Source: Aquisalimonas sp.
GTDB taxonomy: Bacteria > Pseudomonadota > Gammaproteobacteria > Nitrococcales > Aquisalimonadaceae
DNA length: 8,283 nt
Reading direction: 5' to 3'
NCBI GenBank assembly: GCA_007127625.1
Contig: SKYZ01000126.1
Span: 1 to 8,283, forward strand
Shown: positions 1 to 5,230 of the stretch, piece by piece
How the letters are laid out: each line of letters starts with the position of its first letter
Numbering within the stretch: the stretch's first letter is position 1
Notes under the pieces: model-generated
What the model saw: only the letters and a program-made list of their open reading frames with translations
What the model was told of the DNA's origin: nothing
Database searches by the model: none
Position numbers and translations under genes: made by a program

Positions 1-1
1 G

Positions 2-88
2 GAGCGCCTCCACGAGATCTTCCCCGACGGAGTCTGTGACTACGCCCGACCCGATGCTGGCCGGCCGATCAACCAGGCCGGCCACTGA
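2..88 (+). CDS. C-terminal end of an upstream protein, probably DUF6351 family (partial)
   Basis: An open frame enters from the left edge and stops at TGA 86-88. Only 28 residues are visible, beginning ERLHEIFPDGVCDYARPDAG and ending GRPINQAGH. The string IFPDGVCDY-x-RP resembles the C-terminal end of DUF6351 proteins as I remember them; that family has no settled function. The match rests on a short tail, so the family call is tentative, although the coding frame itself is convincing because of its GC-rich third positions. It lies upstream of the fadD-like gene on the same strand, separated by 160 bases that contain two inverted repeats, so co-transcription is doubtful. Confidence 0.55.
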   Translation, partial: ERLHEIFPDGVCDYARPDAGRPINQAGH

Positions 89-100
89 CCCAGCCCGCAG

Positions 101-136
101 GCCCCGGGGTGCCGCTGCCACAACGGTACCCGGGGC
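101..136 (+). terminator. GC-rich hairpin after the upstream gene, possible terminator without a T-tract
   Basis: The arms are GCCCCGGGGTGCC (101-113) and GGTACCCGGGGC (125-136). They pair over 8 perfect G/C-rich bases, then after a one-base bulge over 4 more including one G-T wobble, with an 11-base loop. The hairpin begins 12 bases after the stop at 88, where a terminator would be expected. The following bases are GCCACTCCTCC and not a run of T, so it is not a canonical intrinsic terminator. It may only protect the 3' end of the upstream mRNA. Confidence 0.4.
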
Positions 137-150
137 GCCACTCCTCCGCC

Positions 151-200
151 ATGGCTGCTCTTGCGGGCGTTGCCAAAAGACCGCATCGTAGAGCAGCCAT
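151..200 (+). promoter_or_regulatory. Long two-part stem-loop in the leader of the acyl-CoA ligase gene
   Basis: ATGGCTGCTCT (151-161) is perfectly complementary to AGAGCAGCCAT (190-200), giving 11 base pairs. The stem continues with TGCGG (162-166) against CCGCA (181-185), another 5 perfect pairs, after a 4-base bulge (186-189) on the 3' side. The 14-base loop is GCGTTGCCAAAAGA. The structure ends 48 bases before the ATG at 249 and leaves the Shine-Dalgarno at 238-244 free. No T-run follows, so it does not look like a terminator. It could be a 5'-UTR regulatory or stabilising hairpin, or, at the DNA level, a split operator with 11-base arms. The regulator is unknown. Confidence 0.5.
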
Positions 201-237
201 CGATAACAAGGACACACCGCAACGGGTGATCCTGAAC

Positions 238-244
238 GGAGGAG
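238..244 (+). promoter_or_regulatory. Shine-Dalgarno of the acyl-CoA ligase gene
   Basis: GGAGGAG lies 4 bases before the ATG at 249. An in-frame TTG at 246 would be only one base away from it, so this site decides in favour of the ATG. Confidence 0.8.
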
Positions 245-248
245 TTTG

Positions 249-2003
249 ATGTCTCACGAGGATGCCTACGACGCTGCCCCGTGGTTGAAGCACTACAGCG
301 GCGACTACAGCAAGTCCCGCCTGCACGACTACGGCAACCTGGCCCAGCTCGTCGTCGACAACGCACTGATGTACAAGGATGCCATTGCCTACACCACCGT
401 CATGCCCAACGGCATGTCGGGGTCGCTGCGTTATGGCGACGTGGACCTGATGTCGGACCGGTTCGCGGTGTATCTGCGTGAGGTGCTCGGGGTTGCCCCG
501 GGCACACGGGTAGCCCTTCAGATGCCCAACTGCCTCACGTTTCCGGTGGCGGCCATGGGCGTGTTCAAGGCCGGTTGCACGCTAGTGAACGTCAATCCGC
601 TCTACACCGAGTCGGAGATGAAGCACCAGTTCAACGACGCCGGGGTGGAAGTCCTGGTGATCGTGGACATGTTCACCGACAAGCTGGCCAGTATCATCGA
701 CCAGACGCCGGTGAAGCACGTGGTGGTCACCAGCCTGGCGCATTGGTTCCCGCGGGTGGTGCGGGGCATCCTCAAGGGGGTGCTCAAGTACTGGAACAAG
801 GCCGTGCCCGAACTGACCATCGAGGCCACCTCCATCTCGGAGGCGCTGGAGCAGGGAGAGCGTGCGCAAGAGGCGGGGGGAATCCGCGTTGCAGACTACT
901 GGCGGGACATTTTCCGTGACGACGTGGCGGTGTTGCAGTACACCGGCGGCACCACGGGTGTGAGCAAGGGCGGCGTGCTCACCCACGGCAACATCCTCAC
1001 CAACATTGGCCAGATCGACGCCGTCGCCAGCGATCACATGGAGGACGGCAAGGAGTGCGTGCTCACCGCACTGCCGCTCTACCACATCTTCGCGTTCACG
1101 GTGAACATGCTGGCGTTCCACTGTCGCGGTGCACGCAACATCCTTGTGCCCAGCCCGCGGCCGATCCAGAACTGCCAGCGGGCCATCGAGAACTACCCCA
1201 TCACCTGGATCTCCGGTGTGAATACGCTGTTCAACGCGCTGCTCAACGAGGAGTGGTTCCACGTCTATCCGCCGAAGACCATGAAGGTGGCCATCGCCGG
1301 CGGGACGGCCCTGCACGCGGCCGTGGCGGACCGCTGGGAAAGGGTGGTGGGTTGCCCCATCGCCGAGGGTTACGGGCTCACCGAGAGTTCCCCGGTAGTG
1401 AGCTTCAATCCCATCGGTCAGGGTGGGCGGCGGGACAGCATCGGCATCCCCGCGCCGGAAACACGGGTGCGTATTGTCGATGACGACGGCCACGCCGTAG
1501 CTCCGGGTGAGCCCGGCGAGATCATCGTCCAGGGCGATCAGGTCATGCAGGGCTACTGGAACCGCCCGGACGAGACCGCCAAGACCATCAAGGACGGCTG
1601 GCTGTATACCGGTGACGTGGCCTACATGGACCAGGAGGGCTTCTTCCACATCGTCGACCGCAAGAAGGACATGGTCCTGGTCAGCGGCTTCAACGTTTAC
1701 CCCAACGAAGTGGAGGACTGCATCGCCCTGCTGGACAAGGTCCACGAGGCGGCGGTCATCGGGGTCAAGGATCCGGATACCGGCGAGGCCGTGAAGGCGT
1801 TCGTGGTCAAGCGTGACCAGAGCCTCACTGCCGAGGAGGTGCGCAAGCACTGCAAGTCGCACCTGGCCGGTTACAAGGTGCCGAAACAGATCGAGTTCCG
1901 GGATGATCTGCCGAAGACACCGGTGGGCAAGGTTTTGCGCAAGGAACTGCGCCCTGGCGGCTCGGCAGGTACTGCCACCGCAACGAAGACCGAGGCGGCC
2001 TGA
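249..2003 (+). CDS. fadD: Long-chain-fatty-acid--CoA ligase (FadD-type acyl-CoA synthetase)
   Basis: A 584-residue adenylate-forming enzyme that would activate fatty acids in two steps (acyl-AMP, then acyl-CoA), feeding beta-oxidation or lipid synthesis at the inner face of the membrane. Visible motifs in order are the ATP-binding P-loop YTGGTTGVSKG (231-241), GYGLTESS (374-381), GWLYTGD (450-456) with the ribose-binding Asp, the hinge and fatty-acid signature region VDRKKDMVLVSGFNVYPNEVE (from 469), and KTPVGKVLRKELR (from 556) with the catalytic Lys at 561. Length and order match E. coli FadD (561 residues), with a short Ala/Thr-rich tail added. The ATG at 249 is preferred over TTG at 246 because of the spacing to GGAGGAG. 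A BASS transporter follows 95 bases downstream, which could supply its substrate. The exact acyl substrate cannot be read from the sequence; a steroid side chain or aromatic acid is possible. Confidence 0.93.
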   Translation: MSHEDAYDAAPWLKHYSGDYSKSRLHDYGNLAQLVVDNALMYKDAIAYTTVMPNGMSGSLRYGDVDLMSDRFAVYLREVLGVAPGTRVALQMPNCLTFPVAAMGVFKAGCTLVNVNPLYTESEMKHQFNDAGVEVLVIVDMFTDKLASIIDQTPVKHVVVTSLAHWFPRVVRGILKGVLKYWNKAVPELTIEATSISEALEQGERAQEAGGIRVADYWRDIFRDDVAVLQYTGGTTGVSKGGVLTHGNILTNIGQIDAVASDHMEDGKECVLTALPLYHIFAFTVNMLAFHCRGARNILVPSPRPIQNCQRAIENYPITWISGVNTLFNALLNEEWFHVYPPKTMKVAIAGGTALHAAVADRWERVVGCPIAEGYGLTESSPVVSFNPIGQGGRRDSIGIPAPETRVRIVDDDGHAVAPGEPGEIIVQGDQVMQGYWNRPDETAKTIKDGWLYTGDVAYMDQEGFFHIVDRKKDMVLVSGFNVYPNEVEDCIALLDKVHEAAVIGVKDPDTGEAVKAFVVKRDQSLTAEEVRKHCKSHLAGYKVPKQIEFRDDLPKTPVGKVLRKELRPGGSAGTATATKTEAA

Positions 2004-2019
2004 GGCGACTGCCGTCGCC
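2004..2019 (+). repeat. Small perfect hairpin directly after the ligase stop codon
   Basis: GGCGAC (2004-2009), loop TGCC, GTCGCC (2014-2019): six perfect pairs starting on the base after the TGA at 2001-2003. There is no T-run, so termination is unlikely. It may protect or process the mRNA between the ligase and transporter reading frames. The rest of the gap to 2098 shows nothing recognisable except the transporter's Shine-Dalgarno GGAGAAG (2088-2094). Confidence 0.35.
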
Positions 2020-2098
2020 CGCCGATCAATGACAGCGATAAGGGCGGCGGCGCGTCCGGCCAGGTGCGTGCCAGCCGACCCGACCACGGAGAAGATTC

Positions 2099-3001
2099 AT
2101 GCTGAGTCCATTGGAAGAGGCCCTGCTGGCGGTGATGATGATCGTCATCATGCTGGGCATGGGCGCATCGCTCACGTTCAAGGATTTCCGCATCGCCCTG
2201 CGCCACCCCCAGGCCATCCTGGTGGGGTTCGCGTCCCAGTACATGTTCATGCCCTTCATCGCCTTCACCCTGGCGCGGGTGCTGCAGCTCACCCCGGAGC
2301 AGACAGTGGGGCTGGTGCTCATGGGCTGCATGCCGGGGGGCACCACGTCCAACATCTTCGCGTATTTCTCCAAGAGCCTGCTGAGCCTCAGCATCATGAT
2401 GACGGTGTGCTCCACCCTGGCGGCCATCGTCATGGTGCCGCTGCTGATGGAGTTCTACACCGCCGGCATTGACGACACTTTCCGTATCCCGCCGGACGAG
2501 ATCATCGCGCTGCTGTTCGTGCTCCTGATTCCCACGCTCATCGGTATGTGGTCACGCAAGAAGAACGCCAACTTCGGTGCGGTGACGGAGCTGGTGGGCG
2601 GGGTCATCGGTGTGCTGGTCATCGCGTTCCTGATGGCTACCTGGGCGCCGCGGAACTGGGAGCTGCTGTTTACCACCGGCTGGGACGTCTACCTGGCGGT
2701 GATCCTGCTGGGCGTGATCGGCTTCCTGTTCGGCTACATCTTTGCCCGCGTGGTCCGGCTGGGCCCGCAGAAGGCGCGCACCGTGTCGCTGGAGACTGGC
2801 ATCCAGAACGGGCCCCTGGGGGCACTGATCGTGATCATGGTCTTCTCCGGCGAGACCCAGCAGCTCATCCTGCTGATGCCGGTGCTGTACTCGTTCTTCA
2901 TCATCATCACCTCGACCCTGGCCACGCTCTACTATCGCCGCCGCACGCGGATCGAAGAGCTGGCCCGGGATCAGGCGAAGATCGAACCGGCGAAGGCGTG
3001 A
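2099..3001 (+). CDS. Bile acid:sodium symporter family (BASS/SBF) transporter
   Basis: A 300-residue polytopic inner-membrane protein with about 9-10 hydrophobic segments. Family landmarks are MGASLTFKDFR (21-31), the crossover-helix signature GCMPGGTTSNIFAYF (76-90), and the second signature LETGIQNGPLG (231-241), which holds the conserved E and Q/N residues that bind Na+ in family members. The C-terminal tail after residue 280 is charged and probably cytoplasmic. BASS proteins import organic anions such as bile acids, pantothenate or 2-keto acids with Na+; the substrate here is unknown. ATG 2099 is supported by GGAGAAG at 2088-2094. It lies 95 bases after fadD on the same strand with no convincing terminator between, so the two may form an operon in which an organic acid is imported and then activated to its CoA ester. 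That pairing is an inference. Confidence 0.9.
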   Translation: MLSPLEEALLAVMMIVIMLGMGASLTFKDFRIALRHPQAILVGFASQYMFMPFIAFTLARVLQLTPEQTVGLVLMGCMPGGTTSNIFAYFSKSLLSLSIMMTVCSTLAAIVMVPLLMEFYTAGIDDTFRIPPDEIIALLFVLLIPTLIGMWSRKKNANFGAVTELVGGVIGVLVIAFLMATWAPRNWELLFTTGWDVYLAVILLGVIGFLFGYIFARVVRLGPQKARTVSLETGIQNGPLGALIVIMVFSGETQQLILLMPVLYSFFIIITSTLATLYYRRRTRIEELARDQAKIEPAKA

Positions 3002-3072
3002 CCCGGGCCGGACCCGCCGGGCGTTCCGGTCGTCCATCACCTGGGCCAGGCCGAGCGCCAGGCGCCGTCCGC

Positions 3073-3096
3073 GTAGGGTGTCGGGCGTTGAGCCCG
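3073..3096 (+). repeat. Possible degenerate second REP unit (GTAG plus short hairpin)
   Basis: GTAG at 3073-3076 is followed by a short stem, CGGGC (3082-3086), loop GTTGA, GCCCG (3092-3096). Head and hairpin are in the opposite orientation to the clear REP at 3123-3146, the arrangement seen in paired REP mosaics (BIMEs). The stem is short and separated from the head by five unpaired bases, so this could be chance in GC-rich DNA. Confidence 0.25.
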
Positions 3097-3122
3097 TCCC
3101 CTTGGCTTGCCGGTCGGGGGAA

Positions 3123-3146
3123 GGCGGACCTGAAGGTCCGCCCTAC
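3123..3146 (-). repeat. REP-type element: GTAG head plus 9-bp perfect hairpin
   Basis: Read on the minus strand, GTAG (3146-3143) is followed immediately by GGCGGACCT (3142-3134), the two bases TC, and AGGTCCGCC (3131-3123), a perfect 9-bp inverted repeat. A GTAG/GGAG tetranucleotide followed by a hairpin is the hallmark of REP sequences mobilised by RAYT (TnpA-REP) transposases. The location between two convergent genes (the stop at 3001 and the minus-strand stop at 3185) is typical. It may also act as a bidirectional mRNA 3'-end stabiliser. The rest of the 183-base gap is GC-rich and holds only minor symmetries: CCTGGGCCAGG at 3040-3050 and ACCGCGGT at 3153-3160. Confidence 0.7.
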
Positions 3147-3184
3147 AGGTCCACCGCGGTGAATTGCGGGCCCGATGATCGCTG

Positions 3185-4090
3185 TCAGTCGCCCCAGCTC
3201 GCCCCTTCAAGAGCGTTCAGGGGCAGTTTGAGATAGCGTTTGCCGTTGTCCTCGGGCTCCGGCAGCCGCCCGCCACGGGTGTTCACCTGCAGTGAGTGCA
3301 GGATCAGCTTGGGCATGGGCAGCTCCTGGTCCCGCCGGTTGCGCAGGGCGATGTACTCCTCGCGGGAGATGTCGGCGATGTGGGGGTTCTGCGCTTTCTG
3401 CTCTGCCACCGTACTCTCCCAGCGCGGCTCCCGATCGTCGGGCATGTAGTCGTGACCGGTGAACAGCCGGGTGCTGTCCGGCAGCGCGAGAATCTCCTGC
3501 ATGCTGTCCCACAGCTGCCCCGCGTCACCGCCGGGGAAATCGGCCCGGGCCGTCCCGAAATCCGGTTGAAACAGCGTGTCGTGGACGAAGGCCGCATCGC
3601 CGATGACGTAGGTGATGGACGCCAGCGTGTGGCCCGGAGAGAAAAGCACCCGACCCTCCAGGTTGCCCACGCGGAAGGTGTCCCCGGCGGCGAACAGCCG
3701 GTCCCACTGGGAACCGTCGGTGGCCAGGGAGTCACCCAGATTGTAGATACCCTTCCACAGCCGCTGGACCTGCGTCACTTCGGCCCCAATGGCCGTGGGC
3801 GCGCCGAGGCGGTCGTGGAGGTAGCCTGCGGCGGAGAAGTGATCCGCGTGCGGGTGGGTATCCAGGATCCACTCCACCTCCAGGCTCTCCCGGCGGATGT
3901 AGTCCAGCAGTGCATCGGCGGAATGGGTGCCGGTGGCACCGGACTTTTCTTCGAAGTCCAGCACTGGATCGATAATGGCGCAGCGCTTCGTCTCCGGGTC
4001 GGTGACCACGTACTGGATGCTGAACGTGCGCGGCTCGAAGAAGCCGGCAACAATGGGATTGCCTGCGGAAGTACGCATCATCTCGCTCAC
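3185..4090 (-). CDS. MBL-fold hydrolase of the BLH/ETHE1 persulfide dioxygenase type
   Basis: A 301-residue cytoplasmic metallo-beta-lactamase-fold protein. The metal-site motif is THPHADH (78-84: H79, H81, D83, H84), followed by SPGHT (H154), the bridging-Asp region VHDTLF (D171) and TGHDY (H213). In ETHE1-like persulfide dioxygenases two of these His and the Asp bind a single Fe(II). The N-terminal region FEPRTFSIQYVV...CAIIDPVLDFEEKSG and the block DFGTARADFPGGDA match my recollection of the BLH protein controlled by BigR in Xylella and Agrobacterium. The expected reaction is glutathione persulfide plus O2 giving sulfite plus GSH, detoxifying sulfide-derived sulfane sulfur. The start is GTG at 4090, fixed by AGAGGAG eight bases upstream; ATGs lie 9 and 12 bases further in. 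It is 109 bases downstream of the Crp/Fnr gene on the same strand and carries its own candidate operator and promoter. Confidence 0.88.
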   Translation of the reverse strand: MSEMMRTSAGNPIVAGFFEPRTFSIQYVVTDPETKRCAIIDPVLDFEEKSGATGTHSADALLDYIRRESLEVEWILDTHPHADHFSAAGYLHDRLGAPTAIGAEVTQVQRLWKGIYNLGDSLATDGSQWDRLFAAGDTFRVGNLEGRVLFSPGHTLASITYVIGDAAFVHDTLFQPDFGTARADFPGGDAGQLWDSMQEILALPDSTRLFTGHDYMPDDREPRWESTVAEQKAQNPHIADISREEYIALRNRRDQELPMPKLILHSLQVNTRGGRLPEPEDNGKRYLKLPLNALEGASWGD

Positions 4091-4098
4091 GGATGACT

Positions 4099-4105
4099 CT
4101 CCTCT
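4099..4105 (-). promoter_or_regulatory. Shine-Dalgarno that fixes the GTG start of the MBL gene
   Basis: On the minus strand AGAGGAG ends 8 bases before the GTG at 4090-4088. The in-frame ATGs at 4081 and 4078 would be 17 or more bases away, so GTG is the better start. Confidence 0.65.
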
Positions 4106-4162
4106 GATGTCAGGTTATGCCGCCGGTGGCCGATGCCCAGCCGTACCGGACCGTTTGCCGGA

Positions 4163-4168
4163 ATGCTA
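4163..4168 (-). promoter_or_regulatory. Candidate -10 hexamer for the MBL gene
   Basis: The minus strand reads TAGCAT, matching TATAAT at 4 of 6 positions. Its first base lies 29 bases from the centre (4197) of the palindromic operator upstream. That puts the operator centre near -41 from the predicted transcription start at about 4156, the classic class II position for a Crp/Fnr-type activator that replaces a -35 element. This is a prediction from spacing only. Confidence 0.35.
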
Positions 4169-4188
4169 CGCGGGCAGGCGAGGTGCCA

Positions 4189-4204
4189 CAGTGATTAAGT
4201 CACA
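4189..4204 (-). promoter_or_regulatory. Operator candidate, copy 1, facing the MBL gene
   Basis: The minus strand reads TGTGACTTAATCACTG. It is identical to the copy at 4931-4946 except for one base (A for G). The core GTGA-N5-TCAC is an odd-length palindrome centred on 4197. It overlaps the Crp/Fnr stop codon (4202-4200) and lies 107 bases from the MBL start. The half-sites resemble Crp (TGTGA/TCACA), but the spacer is one base shorter than the usual N6. The adjacent Crp/Fnr protein is the obvious candidate to bind it. Confidence 0.6.
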
Positions 4205-4841
4205 CAGCGGCGCGCACGGGGCCATCTCCCAGGATCTCGATGCGTCCCCGGGCCAGACGGATCCACCCCTCGCGCTCGAAATCCTTCAGCAACCGGCTGA
4301 CTACTTCCCGTGCCGTCCCGAGTTCCACCGCCAGATCCTGATGGGTCATGCTCAGCGGGCTGCTCTTGGCGTGGGCGCGCAGCCACTCGGTCAGGCGCAC
4401 GTCCATGCGCTGGAAGGCAATCTCCTCCACCAGCATCATCAGGGTATCCAGGCGCTCGCCGTAGGCCGTCATGATCTGTCGACGGAACGGCGAGGAGTTG
4501 GCCATGAGCTCATCGAACAGACCGTAGGGCAGGACCACCACGGTGGTGGGCACCTCGACGATGGCCTCGGCCCGGTAGCCCCGCCCCGCCATGAGACAGC
4601 CGATGGAGAGCGTGCACACGTCGTCATCACCGATGCGGTAGAGCACGATCTCGTGACCGGAGCTCCCCGTCATCTGCACGCGGACACTCCCTTTCAGCAC
4701 CATCGGCAAGCCCTGACAGGAATCGCCGGGGCGGAATACCTGCTGGCCCGCCGGGAGCTCCATGAGCCGCGCCTGCGCCTCCACGTGCTGCAGCAGGCCA
4801 GCATCAAGATTGGCGAAAATGGGGTGATCCCTCAGTCGCAT
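4200..4841 (-). CDS. Crp/Fnr family transcriptional regulator
   Basis: A 213-residue protein. An N-terminal cyclic-nucleotide-binding-like beta-barrel (about 5-110; PAGQQVFRPGD at 30-40, VLKGSVRVQMTG at 48-59) is followed by a dimerisation helix (about 115-150) and a C-terminal winged helix-turn-helix (about 160-205). The recognition helix TAREVVSRLLKDFE contains E179, S182 and R183, in the pattern FNR and CRP use to read TGA-type half-sites. It lacks the N-terminal Cys cluster of FNR, so an Fe-S cluster like FNR's is unlikely. Three cysteines (C42, C76, C82), two in CTLSIGC on the barrel, could form a thiol or persulfide sensor, which is inference. The start ATG at 4841 follows GGGAG at a normal distance. 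It is divergent from DUF2892-dsrE and upstream of the MBL gene, and two matching palindromes flank it, suggesting control of the whole sulfur locus. Confidence 0.92.
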   Translation of the reverse strand: MRLRDHPIFANLDAGLLQHVEAQARLMELPAGQQVFRPGDSCQGLPMVLKGSVRVQMTGSSGHEIVLYRIGDDDVCTLSIGCLMAGRGYRAEAIVEVPTTVVVLPYGLFDELMANSSPFRRQIMTAYGERLDTLMMLVEEIAFQRMDVRLTEWLRAHAKSSPLSMTHQDLAVELGTAREVVSRLLKDFEREGWIRLARGRIEILGDGPVRAAV

Positions 4842-4866
4842 GATCCGTCTCCCGTAGAGGCTCTTC

Positions 4867-4876
4867 GCTGATCAGC
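4867..4876. promoter_or_regulatory. 10-bp perfect palindrome ahead of the Crp/Fnr gene
   Basis: GCTGATCAGC is a complete 10-base palindrome lying 26-35 bases before the Crp/Fnr start codon, in its likely promoter or 5' UTR. It differs from the two TGTGACTTARTCACTG elements. It could be a second operator or a coincidence. Confidence 0.25.
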
Positions 4877-4930
4877 CATTGTGGCGCCGTTTCCCGGCTG
4901 TGTCATCGCTCAAGCATCCCGTTCGGGGTA

Positions 4931-4946
4931 TGTGACTTAGTCACTG
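4931..4946 (+). promoter_or_regulatory. Operator candidate, copy 2, facing DUF2892-dsrE
   Basis: The sequence is TGTGACTTAGTCACTG. Its core GTGACT-T-AGTCAC (4932-4944) is a perfect 13-base palindrome centred on 4938. It shares 15 of 16 bases with the copy ahead of the MBL gene, and both copies have the same orientation relative to their downstream genes. It lies 74 bases before the DUF2892 start and 97 from the divergent Crp/Fnr start, so it could control both directions. A weak -10-like CATAGT occurs at 4980-4985 without a recognisable -35, which fits activator dependence, though the spacing is not that of a textbook class II site. Confidence 0.6.
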
Positions 4947-5011
4947 ACGCCGGCGTCGTCCCGGGCGCACTGTGGCGACCATAGTAAAGCGCATGCCAAT
5001 AGGAGGCAGCC

Positions 5012-5209
5012 ATGTTCAAGTGCAATATGGGCACCAGCGACCGTGCAATTCGTGCCGTGGTCGGCCTGGTGTTGATCAGCCTGGTGTTCATCGGCCCGCA
5101 GACCGTCTGGGGGTGGATCGGGCTCGTGCCTCTGGTAACAGCAGCCGTGGGGTTCTGCCCCGCTTACAGGCCGCTCGGCCTGTCCACATGCAAGACGAAA
5201 ACTTCCTGA
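5012..5209 (+). CDS. DUF2892 (YgaP-like) small inner-membrane protein
   Basis: A 65-residue protein with two hydrophobic segments (about 14-30 and 33-49) joined by GPQTVWGW, a membrane hairpin. Family landmarks are the N-terminal N-x-G-T-x-DR-x-x-R (from residue 5), the Trp-Gly turn, and the ending GFCPAYRPLGLSTCK with two cysteines (C49, C60) besides C4. DUF2892 forms the membrane anchor of rhodanese YgaP and often occurs beside sulfide or persulfide metabolism genes; its molecular role is not settled. The start ATG has AGGAGG at 5001-5006. It is divergent from the Crp/Fnr gene and 21 bases upstream of the dsrE-like gene, so these two are very likely one operon preceded by the palindromic element at 4931-4946. 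Confidence 0.9.
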   Translation: MFKCNMGTSDRAIRAVVGLVLISLVFIGPQTVWGWIGLVPLVTAAVGFCPAYRPLGLSTCKTKTS

Positions 5210-5230
5210 TCCGAAAGGGGGATCGACGTG

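Noticed and set aside
246..248. TTG start for the acyl-CoA ligase
   Set aside because: It lies one base after the Shine-Dalgarno, too close for initiation; ATG 249 is adjacent and better spaced.
582..2087. 501-codon open frame on the minus strand opposite the acyl-CoA ligase
   Set aside because: It is antisense to an enzyme with every expected motif, shows a repetitive His/Asp/Val-rich composition typical of reversed GC-rich codons, and resembles no family I know.
1813..2472. 219-codon plus-strand frame across the ligase-transporter junction
   Set aside because: It overlaps two recognised genes out of frame and has an Arg/Ala/His-rich shadow composition.
4173..4188. Sigma-54-like promoter upstream of the MBL gene on the minus strand (TGGCAC with GG-N10-GC spacing)
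   Set aside because: The -24 half fits, but the -12 half reads CTGCC rather than TTGCA/T and the G after TGGCAC is missing. No sigma-54 activator gene is in the window, and the operator would overlap the promoter.
3296..4871. Long plus-strand open frames opposite the MBL and Crp/Fnr genes (3296-4096 and 3927-4871)
   Set aside because: Both lie antisense to well-recognised proteins, cross the intergenic region without a ribosome binding site, and lack recognisable motifs.
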